Source: Hypericum androsaemum
Lineage: Eukaryota; Streptophyta; Magnoliopsida; Malpighiales; Hypericaceae
Reading direction: 5' to 3'
Length of the DNA stretch: 64,000 nt
Assembly: GCA_963995505.1 (NCBI GenBank)
Contig: OZ023188.1
Span: forward strand, 13,963,912 to 14,027,911
Shown: piece by piece, positions 1 to 10,894 of the stretch
Layout: the number at the start of each line of letters is the position of its first letter
How positions within the stretch are numbered: the first letter of the stretch is position 1
Made by a program: the position numbers and the translations under genes
Notes under the pieces: generated by a model
Database searches by the model: none
Seen by the model: the letters and a program-made list of their open reading frames with translations, nothing else
Told to the model about the DNA's origin: nothing

Positions 1-3000
1 CTTCAAGATGGTGGACTCCAAGAAGGTCATCGACCAAGTGCAGGAGTTGCAGCTGATCCTTCACGAGATCCAAGCCGAAGGGATGCAACTCAGCGAGTCC
101 TTCCAAGTAGCTGCGATGATCGAGAAGCTCCCCCCGCTCTGGAAGGATTTCAAAAGCTACCTCAAGCACAAGAGGAAGGACATGAGCCTAGAAGACCTAA
201 TCGTGAGACTTAGGATCGAGGAAGACAACCGAAAGTCCGAAGTCAAGCAAGGTAAGGCCAATCCCGAGACCACCGTACACCTCGCCGAGGGAAAATGTAG
301 CAAGAAGAGGAAGAAGTCCGGGGATAAGCAGGAGAAGCAAGAGCCCAAGAAGAAAAAGAAGATCAAGGGCGACTGCTACAACTGTGGCAAACCCGGACAC
401 ATGGCTAAGCACTGTCGCCAGCCGAAGAAGGACGACCAAGAAAAGGCTAACCTGGCTGAAGATTTGTCCCAGATGGATCTGTCAGCCGTGGTGTTTGAAG
501 TCAACCTGGTGGAGAATCCGAGAGAGTGGTTCGTGGACACTGGAGCTACCCGCCACGTCTGCTCGGACAAGGAGATGTTCTCGAACTATATTCCGATCAC
601 CGGTCTAAAGCTGTTCATGGGAAACTCCGCAACATCCAAGATCGCCGGTCTGGGTAAGGTGGTCCTGAAGCTGACCTCAGGAAAGGAGCTGACCCTCAAG
701 GATGTGCTGCATGTCCCGGACATCCGTAAGAACTTAGACTCTGGCTCACTGTTAAGCAAAGCAGGTCTTAAGCTTGTATTTGAGGCTGATAAGTTTGTAC
801 TGACCAAAGCGGGTCAATTCATAGGAAAGGGTTATCTAGAAAGAGGACTGTTTAAGATAAATGTAATAACTGTACATCGCACCTTTAACGGTGAAAATAA
901 AGTTAACGCTTCTTCTTACTTGGCCGAGTGTTCTAATTTATGGCATGATAGATTAGGACACGTAAATTTAAACTCGCTAAGAAAATTAGTAAGTTTAAAT
1001 TTATTACCGAATCTAGAGTTCAACCCATCTGATAAATGTGAAGTATGTGTGGAGGCTAAAATGACCAAAGCACCTTTCCATTCGGTGGAAAGAAGTACTA
1101 CGCCTTTAGAGTTAGTTCATACGGACACTTGCGATATGAAACACGTGCAAACTAAAGGCGGGAAGAAATACTTCATCACGTTTATCGATGACTGCACGAG
1201 ATACTGTTACATATATCTCCTAAAGGGCAAAGACGAAGCTCTTGATGCTTTTAAGAGATATAAGAATGAGGTTGAAAATCAACTCAGCGTGAAAATCAAA
1301 ATGATCCGAAGTGATCGAGGAGGAGAATATGTAGCCCCGTTTGAGGAACTCTGTCAAGAACATGGCATTATTCATCAGACGACTGCTCCATACTCACCTC
1401 AATCGAATGGCGTAGCTGAACGCAAAAATCAAACTCTTAAGGAGATGATGAACGCTATGTTGATTAGCTCGGGCTTACCCCAGAACATGTGGGGGGAAGC
1501 TGTGCTCTCAGCTAACCACATTTTAAACAAATTGCCACACAAGAAAAGGGATAAAACCCCATATGAACTATGGAAAGGAAGGAAGCCTTCCTACGGTTAC
1601 CTTAAAGTGTGGGGGTGCCTAGCAAAGGTCGAAGTACCTAAGCCTAAGCAGGTGCGAATAGGACCCAAGACCATTGATTGCATCTTTATCGGATATGTGC
1701 AAAATAGTAGTGCTTATCGATTCTTGGTGCATAAATCTGAAAACCCTGAGATAAACACGGGAATGGTCATAGAATCAAGGAACGTAACATTTTTTGAAGA
1801 TAGCTTTCCTAATAAGGAAAGAAAGGAAGCAAGTCCGAAGAAAAGGGCTCACGAGACTACGCAAGGGTCAAATCAGAAAGATGATGAACCTAGACGTAGT
1901 AAACGAACGAAGGTAACCAAATCTTTTGGTCCAGATTATCTAACCTATGCGTTAGAAAATGAACCCAGGACAATCCAAGAGGCATTGTCCAGTCCAGATG
2001 CTCCTCTCTGGAAGAAAGCTATCAATAGTGAGATCGAATCCATTATGCAAAACCACACGTGGGAAATCATGGATCTCCCACCGGGCTGCAAACCTTTGGG
2101 ATGCAGGTGGATCCTAAAAAGGAAATACAAAGCTGATGGATCAATCGACAAGTACAAAGCTCGATTGGTAGCTAAGGGGTTCAAACAGAAGGAGGGATAT
2201 GATTTCTTTGACACGTATTCACCGATCACAAGAATCACATCAATTAGAGTACTCATAGCTATTGCAGCACTCTATAACCTCGAGATCCACCAAATGAACG
2301 TAAAAACAGCTTTCCTAAATGGAGAACTGGAAGAGGAGATATACATAGAGCAACCTGAAGGGTTTGTGGCTCCCGGTCAAGAGCATAAAGTGTGTCGACT
2401 AGTCAAGTCACTATACGGGCTAAAACAAGCGCCGAAACAGTGGCACGAGAAATTTGACAGAACAATTCTGTCAAATAGATTTAAGATCAATGAGTGCGAT
2501 AAATGTGTTTACATTAAGGGCACACCTGAAGCTTACGTAATTGTATGTCTTTACGTAGATGACTTACTAATTACGGGAAGCAATAAAGAGGTTATTGTGA
2601 AAACTAAGAACATGTTAAAGAACCACTTTGACATAAAAGATATGGGTCTGGCAGACGTCATACTAGGAATAAAAATTTCTAGGAAAGCTGACGACATTAT
2701 CTTGAGGCAATCCCACTACGTGGAAAGCGTGCTCAAGAAATTTGAAGCTTTTGACAAACCTCCGGTTAAGACTCCAGTAGATTTGAATCTACACTTAGCC
2801 AAGAATCGAGGGGACCCAGTATCTCAACTGAAGTATGCGCAAGTTATCGGGAGCTTGATGTATTTAATGAACTGCACTCGCCCCGATATTGCGTACTCAG
2901 TTAGTAAACTTAGTAGATTTACAAGTAATCCAGGGAAGGATCACTGGCTAGCTCTGGAAAGGGTTTTACGGTATTTAAAACATACCATAAACCATGTCAT

Positions 3001-3502
3001 ACATTATGCAAAATATCCAGCTGTATTAGAAGGATACAGTGACGCAAACTGGATATCGGACACTAAGGACTCCAAATCCACGAGTGGATACGTATTCACC
3101 ATAGGAGGAGGAGCTGTGTCTTGGAAGTCCTCTAAACAAATGTGCATAGCTCGATCCACCATGGAGTCGGAGTTTATAGCACTAGACAAAGCTGGGGAAG
3201 AAGCTGAATGGCTCAGAAACTTCCTAGAAGATATTCCGTGCTGGAGTAAACCGGTGCCTCCCGTATTGATACACTGTGATAGCATGTCTGCAATCGGGAG
3301 AGCACAAAGTACATTGTACAACAGAAAGTCTCGACATATCCGTCGGAGACACAATACCGTTAGACAGTTGATCTCTAGTGGGGTGATCACCATTAGTTAC
3401 GTAAAGTCCAATGACAACTTAGCTGATCCTTTTACGAAAGGAATCAATAGAGATCAAATGTACAACGCAGTAAGAGGAATGGGATTAAAATCCACACACT
3501 AA
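1..3502 (+). mobile_element. Ty1/copia gag-pol polyprotein, 5' end outside window
   Basis: The frame is open from the window edge; the first ATG (position 8) lies inside gag, so the true start is upstream. 1164 codons are visible with no stop or frameshift. Domains in order, numbered from that ATG: gag with a lysine-rich tail; CCHC zinc knuckle C123-x2-C126-x4-H131-x4-C136; aspartic protease core D177-T-G-A; pre-integrase HHCC zinc-binding region near 313-350; integrase core with its D, D and E residues near 370-480; reverse transcriptase with YVDD near 849; RNase H near 1010-1120. The order protease-integrase-RT-RNase H defines Ty1/copia, and the gag and RT wording is like plant Tork-type elements. 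The intact frame suggests recent insertion. The protein would drive copying and integration of the element's RNA in virus-like particles. Confidence 0.95.
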
Positions 3503-4045
3503 AGAATGTCCATAGCGGTAACTCAACCATGATGAGTGGAGATCCCACAAACTTGGTTCAATGAGACAACTAAGTTATGGAGGGTTCAGTTAATCACCTG
3601 GAATCTATCTCATTCTCAGAAGCTGCCCAGGTGTTAGCATGCAGCGGTGTGGTAAGGTTAAGTATTACGCTTTTAATATTTTCTATACTTTGATGAAGGT
3701 GGAGTATGGCAGGATACTCCTGATAGGAGATCACCTATGTAAGTGTGAAGTGAGGCCGCTTCAAATGGGAAAAACACTTATGAATCCAAGATACGGTCCA
3801 TGGCCGAAACGGACACAACGTGAGAACCCAAATATACTAGGGTTATTATTGTGTAAATATTATTATTTTGGTTTACGCCAAAAGCTGACGGTTCAAAACA
3901 TCTCGTTCACCGAGCAGCGAGTAAATCCGATAACATATTACTAGAGAAGGTTCAAAGCCGCAAGCTACCTATCTCGATGCATTAATAACACGTCAGAACT
4001 TTCGATTAGAGTCTGCATGCATTGATCATCATTCATGTGGGGGAT
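3503..4045 (+). mobile_element. Copia 3' untranslated region and polypurine tract
   Basis: Non-coding stretch between the polyprotein stop and the 3' LTR. It ends in the purine-rich tract GTGGGGGAT (4037-4045) immediately before a TGTTGG LTR start, the usual site for plus-strand DNA priming. Short frames here are not convincing. Confidence 0.75.
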
Positions 4046-4737
4046 TGTTGGATTTGTGAATGGAGGCCCAAAAGCCCAAAGGCCCAAAAGGAAGATGGAA
4101 GGTTGCAATCCCACATTGAATAGAGCAAGGAGGATTTCCTTGTTTATAAGAAATTTCCCTCCTCACCTCTCAACTTGATTGACTTCCCAAAAGGCTGACC
4201 CACCGCTAGCTGCGAGCACGAGCACGAGAACGCGCACGCGCACGTGCGTGTGCGCATGGCTCATTGGACGCAGGTCGCAATGGGCGCTTTGTGGCGCACT
4301 TGGCACTTCGCGCACGGGAGACTTCCAGAAGGCCGAAGGGCTGCGAGATCCGTCGCGAAAGGGCGCCAGCGCAGCCTGGGCGCGCCTGGAAGGATCCAGA
4401 AGCCACCGAAGGGCCACGAGCGCAGCCAGACAGCCTGCTGGCCGAGCGGACGCGCAGCAATTGCATTTTCGAGCATTGTTGTCTTCTTCTTTCCCCCGTT
4501 CTTCATTTAGAAAAGAGTCCGAAAGTTCTGGGTATATAAGGGTTCGCCCGAAAGTTTCGAGATACGTGTGCAACGTTCTTGGAAATGCCCTAAACAGTCG
4601 TTGTATCTTGGGGACGATTGCCGAAGTCCGTACCGCACTGAAATATACGGGGCAATCTCGTCTTACGGAGAAAGTGTCCAACACTTACCTCGACTGCCGA
4701 AGATCCTAATCAAGTACACCAACCCTCCGAAACAACA
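4046..4737 (+). mobile_element. 3' LTR of the copia element
   Basis: Starts TGTTGG directly after the polypurine tract. It contains a GC-rich U3 segment (about 4200-4460) and a TATATAAG box at 4533-4540 that would promote element transcription. The right end is uncertain: CAACA ends at 4683 (CCAACA, a complement of the TGTTGG start) or at 4737. The 5' LTR lies outside the window, so neither the end nor a target-site duplication can be confirmed. Long GC-rich frames on both strands inside it are treated as chance. Confidence 0.6.
4533..4540 (+). promoter_or_regulatory. TATA box of the copia LTR
   Basis: TATATAAG in the second half of the LTR, placed as expected between U3 and R. Inferred from position only. 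Confidence 0.45.
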
Positions 4738-5149
4738 ATAATTTGGTTGGACGTACAGGTTGTTGGCCTACTTGCTATTGTTAATTCTTGATAGAATGAT
4801 GGTCATAGAATTCTTGTAAAGTTCCCCTACAGGCTCTTGGTCTAGACATGGAATGGTTTGTTGTTAAATCCTTCAGAGTTAATGTTATCAAACCAAAAAA
4901 TATATAGTTTAACGGCATAAGGCATTAACCTAGCAAGGTGTAAGAAAATTATTTACCTATGTTATCAATTTGGAACGAAGACTAGATTGGAGATACCACG
5001 TTATAAAAGCCAGAATTTTATATATGAGTTGCATGTAATACAAAATAGATTCAGCCAGTAAAGGGAAAAGAAGAAGCAACGACCGTTGCATGGAATGTTC
5101 TCTTTCTAAGCGGTAAAACATACTATCATCACAGGGTGGTTGGTCTCTC
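4738..5149. other. Intergenic, no gene seen
   Basis: AT-rich sequence between the copia LTR and the proline-rich gene. It would include the 3' UTR of that gene on the minus strand. No ORF or repeat of note. Confidence 0.5.
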
Positions 5150-5812
5150 CTACTTTGATGGAGGAGGAGAGATGAATGGAATAGTCGGCATTGTGGTTGG
5201 GATAGTTGGGATTAGGGGGACTATTGGAATAGTAGGGATAGGCTTATTTGGATTGGGCAAAGATGGTACTTGAACACCTGGTAAAGGTGATAATGATGGC
5301 TTTGGGAGACCCGTCTGGCCTGGCGGTGCGGGCAAGGCCGACGGGGCTGATGGTAATAAGGGTTGAGGCAATGGACTCACCGACGGCAGTGGAGGCAATG
5401 TAGACGTTGGTAAAGGGGGAGCTTTGGGCAGAGACGGCAGAGGAGGTGCAACTGTAGGAAGTGAGGGCAATGGAGGCAATGTGGACGTTGGTAGAGGGGG
5501 GGCTTTGGGCAGAGACGGCAGAGGAGATGATGCGGCTGGAGGTGCAACTGTAGGAAGTGAGGGCAATGGAGGCAATGTAGACGTCGGTAGAGGGGGAGCT
5601 TTGGGCAGAGGAGACAATGAAGGTAGAGGCGGAACTCCGGGACTTGAAGGCAACGGAGGGAATACAGGTTTCGGCGAGGCTGGTGACGGCAAAACAGGTG
5701 ATGGTGCTGCAGTTGTTGCTAGAAGGTGTCGAGAAGCTTGGCTAACGTTGATGCTCGACAATGACAAGGCTATCAGCACGGACAATATCAGAAGTTTCTC
5801 ACGACAAGCCAT
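5150..5812 (-). CDS. Secreted repetitive proline-rich (hydroxyproline-rich type) protein
   Basis: Single-exon gene, 220 aa. Residues 1-26 form a signal peptide (charged start, hydrophobic core, SQA before the likely cut). The mature protein is about one-third proline and carries three copies of KAPPLPTSTLPPLPS (near 71-85, 103-117 and 130-144), then an Ile/Pro-rich tail ending SPPPSK. This composition is known from cell-wall proline-rich proteins whose prolines are hydroxylated and glycosylated; a wall role is inferred. There are no Tyr motifs of classical extensins and no eight-cysteine domain. The ATG at 5812 is the first in frame and a TATA box lies about 75 bp upstream. It could also be called a hydroxyproline-rich glycoprotein family member; no orthologue name is assigned. 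Confidence 0.8.
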   Translation of the reverse strand: MACREKLLILSVLIALSLSSINVSQASRHLLATTAAPSPVLPSPASPKPVFPPLPSSPGVPPLPSLSPLPKAPPLPTSTLPPLPSLPTVAPPAASSPLPSLPKAPPLPTSTLPPLPSLPTVAPPLPSLPKAPPLPTSTLPPLPSVSPLPQPLLPSAPSALPAPPGQTGLPKPSLSPLPGVQVPSLPNPNKPIPTIPIVPLIPTIPTTMPTIPFISPPPSK

Positions 5813-5885
5813 TGCTTTGCAGCAAAGTGTTGGATCCTTCCGAAGATGGAAAGAATATGGTGGAAAGCAGCTTTATGGTGGTGGT

Positions 5886-5893
5886 TTATATAT
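5886..5893 (-). promoter_or_regulatory. TATA box of the proline-rich protein gene
   Basis: On the minus strand TATATAAA lies 74-81 bp before the start codon, a normal distance for a plant gene with a short leader. Confidence 0.55.
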
Positions 5894-7876
5894 CGATCAG
5901 CTTTGATGGTTTCCTGGAGTTTGCTGTGGTTAGGTGTGGAAGAATGGGGAAAGAAAAAAAAGAAGCAATCTGCAATTTGGACAATCTGAGAAGCGGGTGT
6001 GACTTAGCCCAGTGTTGGTAGAGAAACAATGAATTTAGTATCTACCAAGTCGATGCTCAAAAAATACAGGCATCGCACAAGTCTAGCCGGTTTCACCTGC
6101 CGGTAACTGGAAAAAGGAATTTAGCGTCCCTTTGATTGCATCTGCTTTATTGTTCCTCTCTTCAAATTCGAGCCTTGAACACGGTGGTGTTAAAACTTGG
6201 TAGAAAGATTTTTACAGCATCTCGCCCAAATATTGACACACGGTTGTCTTTATTTTGGTTGCTCATTGTTAATTGTACTATGGCGACCAAAAGTACTCGT
6301 GGTATTATCGACGATACTCTTTTTCTAACTTTTTTTTATTGGGTTTTGTCACATCAGAGCTTTGAAGAGACGGCGGCCACAAGATTGCGAGCCCTTCTTT
6401 CGTCCATTATATAAATAAAAATTATACTTTTACAAAAAAAAATTATCTTAATCAATCAAATTCTCGAAATGAAAGATTTTGACACTCAGGTCTCAACCAT
6501 AATGACCGGTGGTTTGACCTCTAGCAATCTATTTGCAATGCAACTATTCAATAATTTTCATGGCCTGTTCATTTTTGAACTGCTTTCTTGATTCCTTTGT
6601 GGTTAGGCAAAATACTACTGAATACTTTCTTGAACCTAGCTAGAATTGAATTGAGTTTTGTGCAAAATGTTTACTGTCAAGGTTGGATTTACGAACTAAT
6701 CAACTTTTTTTCTTTTGACTATCTCCAAAAAAGAGGATCTTGTGATCCCCAATAACATAACGATACAGACCGCTGCATCAACTTTCAACAAAGTACCTGT
6801 GGCTTTAAAACCACACCAGGAAAAAAAATGAAGATTGGATATAGGAACTATCCTACCATGATTTCCGTCAACATTGGCCAAACGAACATCAGTTTGGACA
6901 ACCTCCCACTTTGGCATATACATCCCAACCTGCTGCTACACCTCACTTCAGCACTTGCGATCTCCCTGCACCTCCGAATACGGATAACTTGACAATCTCC
7001 GTGTTAAGCTGATACAGCCCGAACTGCTACTACAACTCGCTTAAGCAGTTGCAAGCTTCCTGCCCCTCCAAACATATGGATAACTAACAACCTGCAGAAT
7101 AGGATGGCAATCACGACCACCGTCAAACAGTGCACTTAAAGCTGGCCAAGACAAGTTTCAGCATCATACAGCTGCCCGACTCATCTAAAGTAACTAATGT
7201 TCGTTCTAATTCAATTCGAAAACATTTGCATGATTAAATTGTTTCATACATAGTGGAAATCATCGTGTCTCCCCCTTCTATGTTTGCCTACAGACGATCA
7301 GAAAGCAGCCATGAAAGCAGATACCATGACATGAGAAAATTATCTACGATTCAGACCAGAGGATATATTCCAGTTTTACCAAGAAAACAAAATCTAAAGA
7401 TGCAAAAATGGAGAACGAACAAGGTCCCGGTTGACATTAGTGGCCTGAAATAGATCAGTGAAAAACTTCCACGACACCGACAATTGGTAAGCCTATAGTA
7501 GACCTAAGCTTAGCCATTTAACGTTTGATCTGCAGACGAGCTAAATTCAACAACTTTTGCATATTGCTGCAAAACAGAAGAAAACCCAACAAAGATCAAC
7601 ATCGACAAAGTAAAATTACCTGAACATTTGCAACATATTAGTTAACCACTCAAACAACATTAACCAATACTAAAGATTGCCCCTTCTCCACCAACTAACT
7701 CAATATTCTCTTGCAGCATCTAAACTATTCAACTGCTAGTATGACTGATACCAACAAAAAAGACTGCTTTACTCACAATCCCTTTAACCAATCTCTTCAT
7801 CCTTGATGCTGACATATATATCATCATCGTCGCGGATGAAGAACTCTCCTAATCATTCTCCACACCATCCTCGTAT
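5894..7876. other. Intergenic, no gene recognised
   Basis: About 2 kb without a convincing coding region. Short frames (for example 6136-6414 and 7253-7453) have no recognisable motif or supporting splice structure. The right end would hold the 3' flank of the zinc-ribbon ORF. Confidence 0.5.
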
Positions 7877-8236
7877 TCATTGCCTCTGTAACCCAAAACC
7901 GCCCTCTTTCCCGCTTCTCTTCTTCCCCCTCCCACTCTTTTTCTTCCCCACTGACTTACCATTTGCAACCCTCCTACCATCACAAAGACCAACATTACTC
8001 CAATCCAACCGGTACTTAACAGGAAACACCCCGACACCGTGATAGTACCCCTCCGTCCCATCCTCCGCCACGCGAACCTCGCACGCCGGGGGAGGCTCCA
8101 CTGCCCCGGCGTGGAACGGTTTCCCACAGTTCCGGCACCTCAAACAACATTCCTCGTAAACACTATCATACTGATGCAAGCAAAAGCAGTACGGGCAGAC
8201 GGTCCAGAAAGTAACCGCCTCTTCGCGCCACGCCAC
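7877..8236 (-). pseudogene. Zinc beta-ribbon protein fragment of the DnaJ/DUF3444-associated type
   Basis: About 119 codons. The N-terminal part, TFWTVCPYC then CLRCRNC and PFHA, has the two CxxC pairs (C14/C17 and C34/C37) of the zinc ribbon found in plant J-domain proteins with DUF3444 and in short stand-alone relatives. The tail is Lys/Gly-rich. The reading frame has no ATG: it opens with GTG at 8236, preceded in frame by five codons and then TAA. An ATG does occur at 8238, but one base out of frame (ATGTGGCG, where ATGGCG would be in frame). It may therefore be a gene broken by a one-base insertion after the start codon, a terminal exon of a gene whose first exon I cannot see, or a gene fragment. 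Function is unknown. Confidence 0.5.
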
Positions 8237-8238
8237 AT

Positions 8239-8497
8239 ATTCATATTCATATTAAAGTCATAAATATAAATATTTGTTGTAGCATACATGATCGTAATTA
8301 AGTTTGTCACTGATCGGTTCGCGTTCACAAACTGTTGAAACGGAGAGCGTTTTTCACGAAATAAATGCCTGCAGGTGCACTTTGCTCAAACAATTCACAG
8401 CTTAAAGATGCTCATCAGTGATCACAGCTCTCAAGAGTAACTTTTTACTCAAATATTACAGGAATCGATTGGATTGTGATTCGACATTATTGGCTAA
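8239..8497. other. Intergenic
   Basis: AT-rich spacer holding the probable 3' UTR of the receptor kinase (minus strand) and the upstream flank of the zinc-ribbon ORF. No feature stands out. Confidence 0.4.
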
Positions 8498-10894
8498 CTA
8501 GATTTGACTGATAAACGAGGCGGGATCAGGCGGGGCAGGCACCTGAACAGAGCCTTCGAGCATCTGCAGAACTTTCTTCATCGTCGGCCTTAAAGATGGA
8601 TCCTCTTGGATGCACCACATTGCAACCATGAGATACTTCTTCACCCTGTTCATGTCGTCCGTCGCCTCCTCGTCTCGTTCTACGAGTAGCTGCAGCGTGC
8701 CGTCTCTGTAGCAATCGAATGTCCAATCTGCAAGTATTATCTGATCTTCTCCGACTATGTCGGGTTCAACGTTCCTCCTGCAACAGACTAGCTCCAGCAG
8801 CACGATGCCGAAGCTGTAGACGTCGACTTTTGATGTTATAGGCATGCTCCTGAACCATTCCGGGGCAACGTACCCTTTGGTCCCCCTGATGTTTGTAGTA
8901 GTCTGCGTTTGATCTATTTTCAGGAACTTGGAGAGACCAAAGTCGGAAATCCGTGGTGCCAGAGACTCGTCCAGAAGAATGTTTTGAGGCTTGATGTCGC
9001 AGTGTATGATCTGCGACGTGCATTCTTCGTGGAGGTAGAAGAGCCCTCTCGCGATTCCGTTGGCGATTTGCGTTCTTCTGAACCAGTTAGGCCTTGTAGC
9101 TCCTAATAAGAAGTTGGCCAAGGAACCATTGCTCATGAACTCATAGATAAGAAGTCTGTGCTGCCCTTCATTGCAGAACCCCAGGAGTTGGACTAAATTC
9201 CGGTGGTTTGTTCCACCGATGACACTCACTTCGGTGTCGAATCCATCCTCGCCGTCTCGTTCCATCCTGTTCAATTTCTTGACAGCAACAACTTTGTTGT
9301 CATTTGGCAAGGTACCCTTGTACACATTTCCAAAAGAGCCACTTCCAACTTCTTCTTTGAATCCTCCCGTGGCTGATTCAAGCTCACTGTATGTAAAGCT
9401 ACGAATTTTCTGTCCCGGCACAACTCGGGGTGGCTGCTGTCTACCTCGGCCGAAGCGCAAAATGAACACATAAGCAGCGACCAGCAAAAGAAAGTTGAGA
9501 AAGATGGAGCTACCTAGAATTACTGATCCACCGATAAGCATAGCGGGTCGATCCTTCTTCTTGCAGCACTTTGGTTCGATAAAACCGCTTGTCCTTACTT
9601 TCATCAGGGCCTTCCCCAGATCTTTTGGGTCGAGTCTGCCGTTGTAGAGAGGTAATTTCTTCTTCCAACAATTTCCATCTCTAATGATGGCAACAGCACA
9701 GAAGCAATCACTCAAACAAGCCTCTCTGCACCAATCTTCCGTCGTTTGATCGTAATGCTCATAATCGGAGCGCGGCCAATCTATACCTGTCATACTTACG
9801 AGCCCGTACTGATCTGTATCTTGAGAAGCATCGTCGCAAAGCTGTCCTGCAAAGTTCTGCTTGCACCCCTTGCGCTCATCGTTCGGATCAAGAAACGAGT
9901 ATCCGGAAGGGCACAGGCATTTCGGAGCCTGACCGTCTTCCATTGTGCAGTAGCTGTTGAAACCACAAGCTCCACTGCCGACGTCTCCCGTGATTGCAAG
10001 GCAGATATTTGGCGGTGTAAAAGACAAGGTAGACCATGACAAAGTCCAGGCTCTCGCGGATTTATTCCCTCTCGGGTAAACATATTGCCTGAAGACCCCA
10101 TCAAAGTCAATCGTTGCCCTTTGGTAGAAATCTTCAGTTGATTCTGCATCCCGAAACACCGGATAGAGTAAGCTGTCATTATCGGAAGCCACGAATACGA
10201 ATCCTGATTGATTATAAACCAGCTGAGATCCGGATCCATTCGTGTTATCCGAAGATGACAAGTAAGCCTGATTGGCTCTTTTGAAAGGATAATCAGTTGT
10301 ATACATGACAAGATCACCAGTGGTATCAAGCCTGAGCATAAATCTCCCCTCTGAGAAGTTTGTTTCCAAGTAGTTTGCAGTAAGAGTGCCACCCTTAGTC
10401 AGGACCTGTGACGGTAAAATCGTGTCGGTCGGGTGATCGAAACTCTGCCACAGGTAGGCAGAATCATTCTCGGCGAGCACGAAATTGCCAGTTTCGAGCA
10501 TGGCAGCGTAGGACACTCCGGTTCCGACAGGATCAGCACTCCAAACTCCTTTTCCTGACTGGTCATTAAGGACCAACCCACCAATGGTGCTGAACTTTAC
10601 AACGGATCCACTCTGGACCAACTGGTTTCTATTAGCCGACCAGACTACGGTCTTCTCAGGTAGCTCATTGAACCATATGGCCAACAAGAATCCTTCATCC
10701 TTCACCGGCCGGAACCCGAAAGCGAAATTGCCCGAAGCTGATGTCCAAGAAGACTTCACGCCACCAGCTTTGAGGGATGAACCTATAGGGATCTTGCTGG
10801 AGTTGGTTTGTGCATTGGTGGACAAGAGGAGCAGGAGAAGGGAGCACATTTGGTATAAGGCATACTTGGAAAATGAACTTAGAGAGAGCTTCAT
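8498..10894 (-). CDS. G-type lectin S-receptor-like Ser/Thr kinase (LECRK/RLK1 group)
   Basis: Intronless gene, 798 aa. Residues 1-29 are a signal peptide; about 30-180 a bulb-type mannose-lectin domain; about 305-345 a cysteine-rich EGF-like segment; about 360-420 a PAN-like segment; 451-479 one transmembrane helix; about 510-785 a protein kinase. Kinase residues are complete: glycine loop GSGSFG 517-522, Lys539 in VAVKK, catalytic D633 in HCDIKPQN, DFG 651-653, APE 677-679. The loop reads HCD rather than HRD, so it is a non-RD kinase, a class known for immune-type receptors. It should sit in the plasma membrane and signal from an extracellular ligand; the ligand is unknown. Lack of introns is normal for this subgroup. 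ATG 10894 is followed directly by the signal peptide, supporting this start. Confidence 0.95.
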   Translation of the reverse strand: MKLSLSSFSKYALYQMCSLLLLLLSTNAQTNSSKIPIGSSLKAGGVKSSWTSASGNFAFGFRPVKDEGFLLAIWFNELPEKTVVWSANRNQLVQSGSVVKFSTIGGLVLNDQSGKGVWSADPVGTGVSYAAMLETGNFVLAENDSAYLWQSFDHPTDTILPSQVLTKGGTLTANYLETNFSEGRFMLRLDTTGDLVMYTTDYPFKRANQAYLSSSDNTNGSGSQLVYNQSGFVFVASDNDSLLYPVFRDAESTEDFYQRATIDFDGVFRQYVYPRGNKSARAWTLSWSTLSFTPPNICLAITGDVGSGACGFNSYCTMEDGQAPKCLCPSGYSFLDPNDERKGCKQNFAGQLCDDASQDTDQYGLVSMTGIDWPRSDYEHYDQTTEDWCREACLSDCFCAVAIIRDGNCWKKKLPLYNGRLDPKDLGKALMKVRTSGFIEPKCCKKKDRPAMLIGGSVILGSSIFLNFLLLVAAYVFILRFGRGRQQPPRVVPGQKIRSFTYSELESATGGFKEEVGSGSFGNVYKGTLPNDNKVVAVKKLNRMERDGEDGFDTEVSVIGGTNHRNLVQLLGFCNEGQHRLLIYEFMSNGSLANFLLGATRPNWFRRTQIANGIARGLFYLHEECTSQIIHCDIKPQNILLDESLAPRISDFGLSKFLKIDQTQTTTNIRGTKGYVAPEWFRSMPITSKVDVYSFGIVLLELVCCRRNVEPDIVGEDQIILADWTFDCYRDGTLQLLVERDEEATDDMNRVKKYLMVAMWCIQEDPSLRPTMKKVLQMLEGSVQVPAPPDPASFISQI

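Noticed and set aside
157..439. Antisense ORFs in the copia gag
   Set aside because: Shadows of the lysine-rich gag coding strand, giving Leu/Phe-rich nonsense.
4163..4709. Long ORFs on both strands in GC-rich sequence
   Set aside because: They lie in the U3 part of the copia LTR, overlap each other on both strands and have low-complexity Arg/Ala-rich content with no domain.
5424..5906. Glycine-rich ORF opposite the proline-rich gene
   Set aside because: Antisense of proline codons gives glycine codons. The minus frame has the signal peptide and TATA box.
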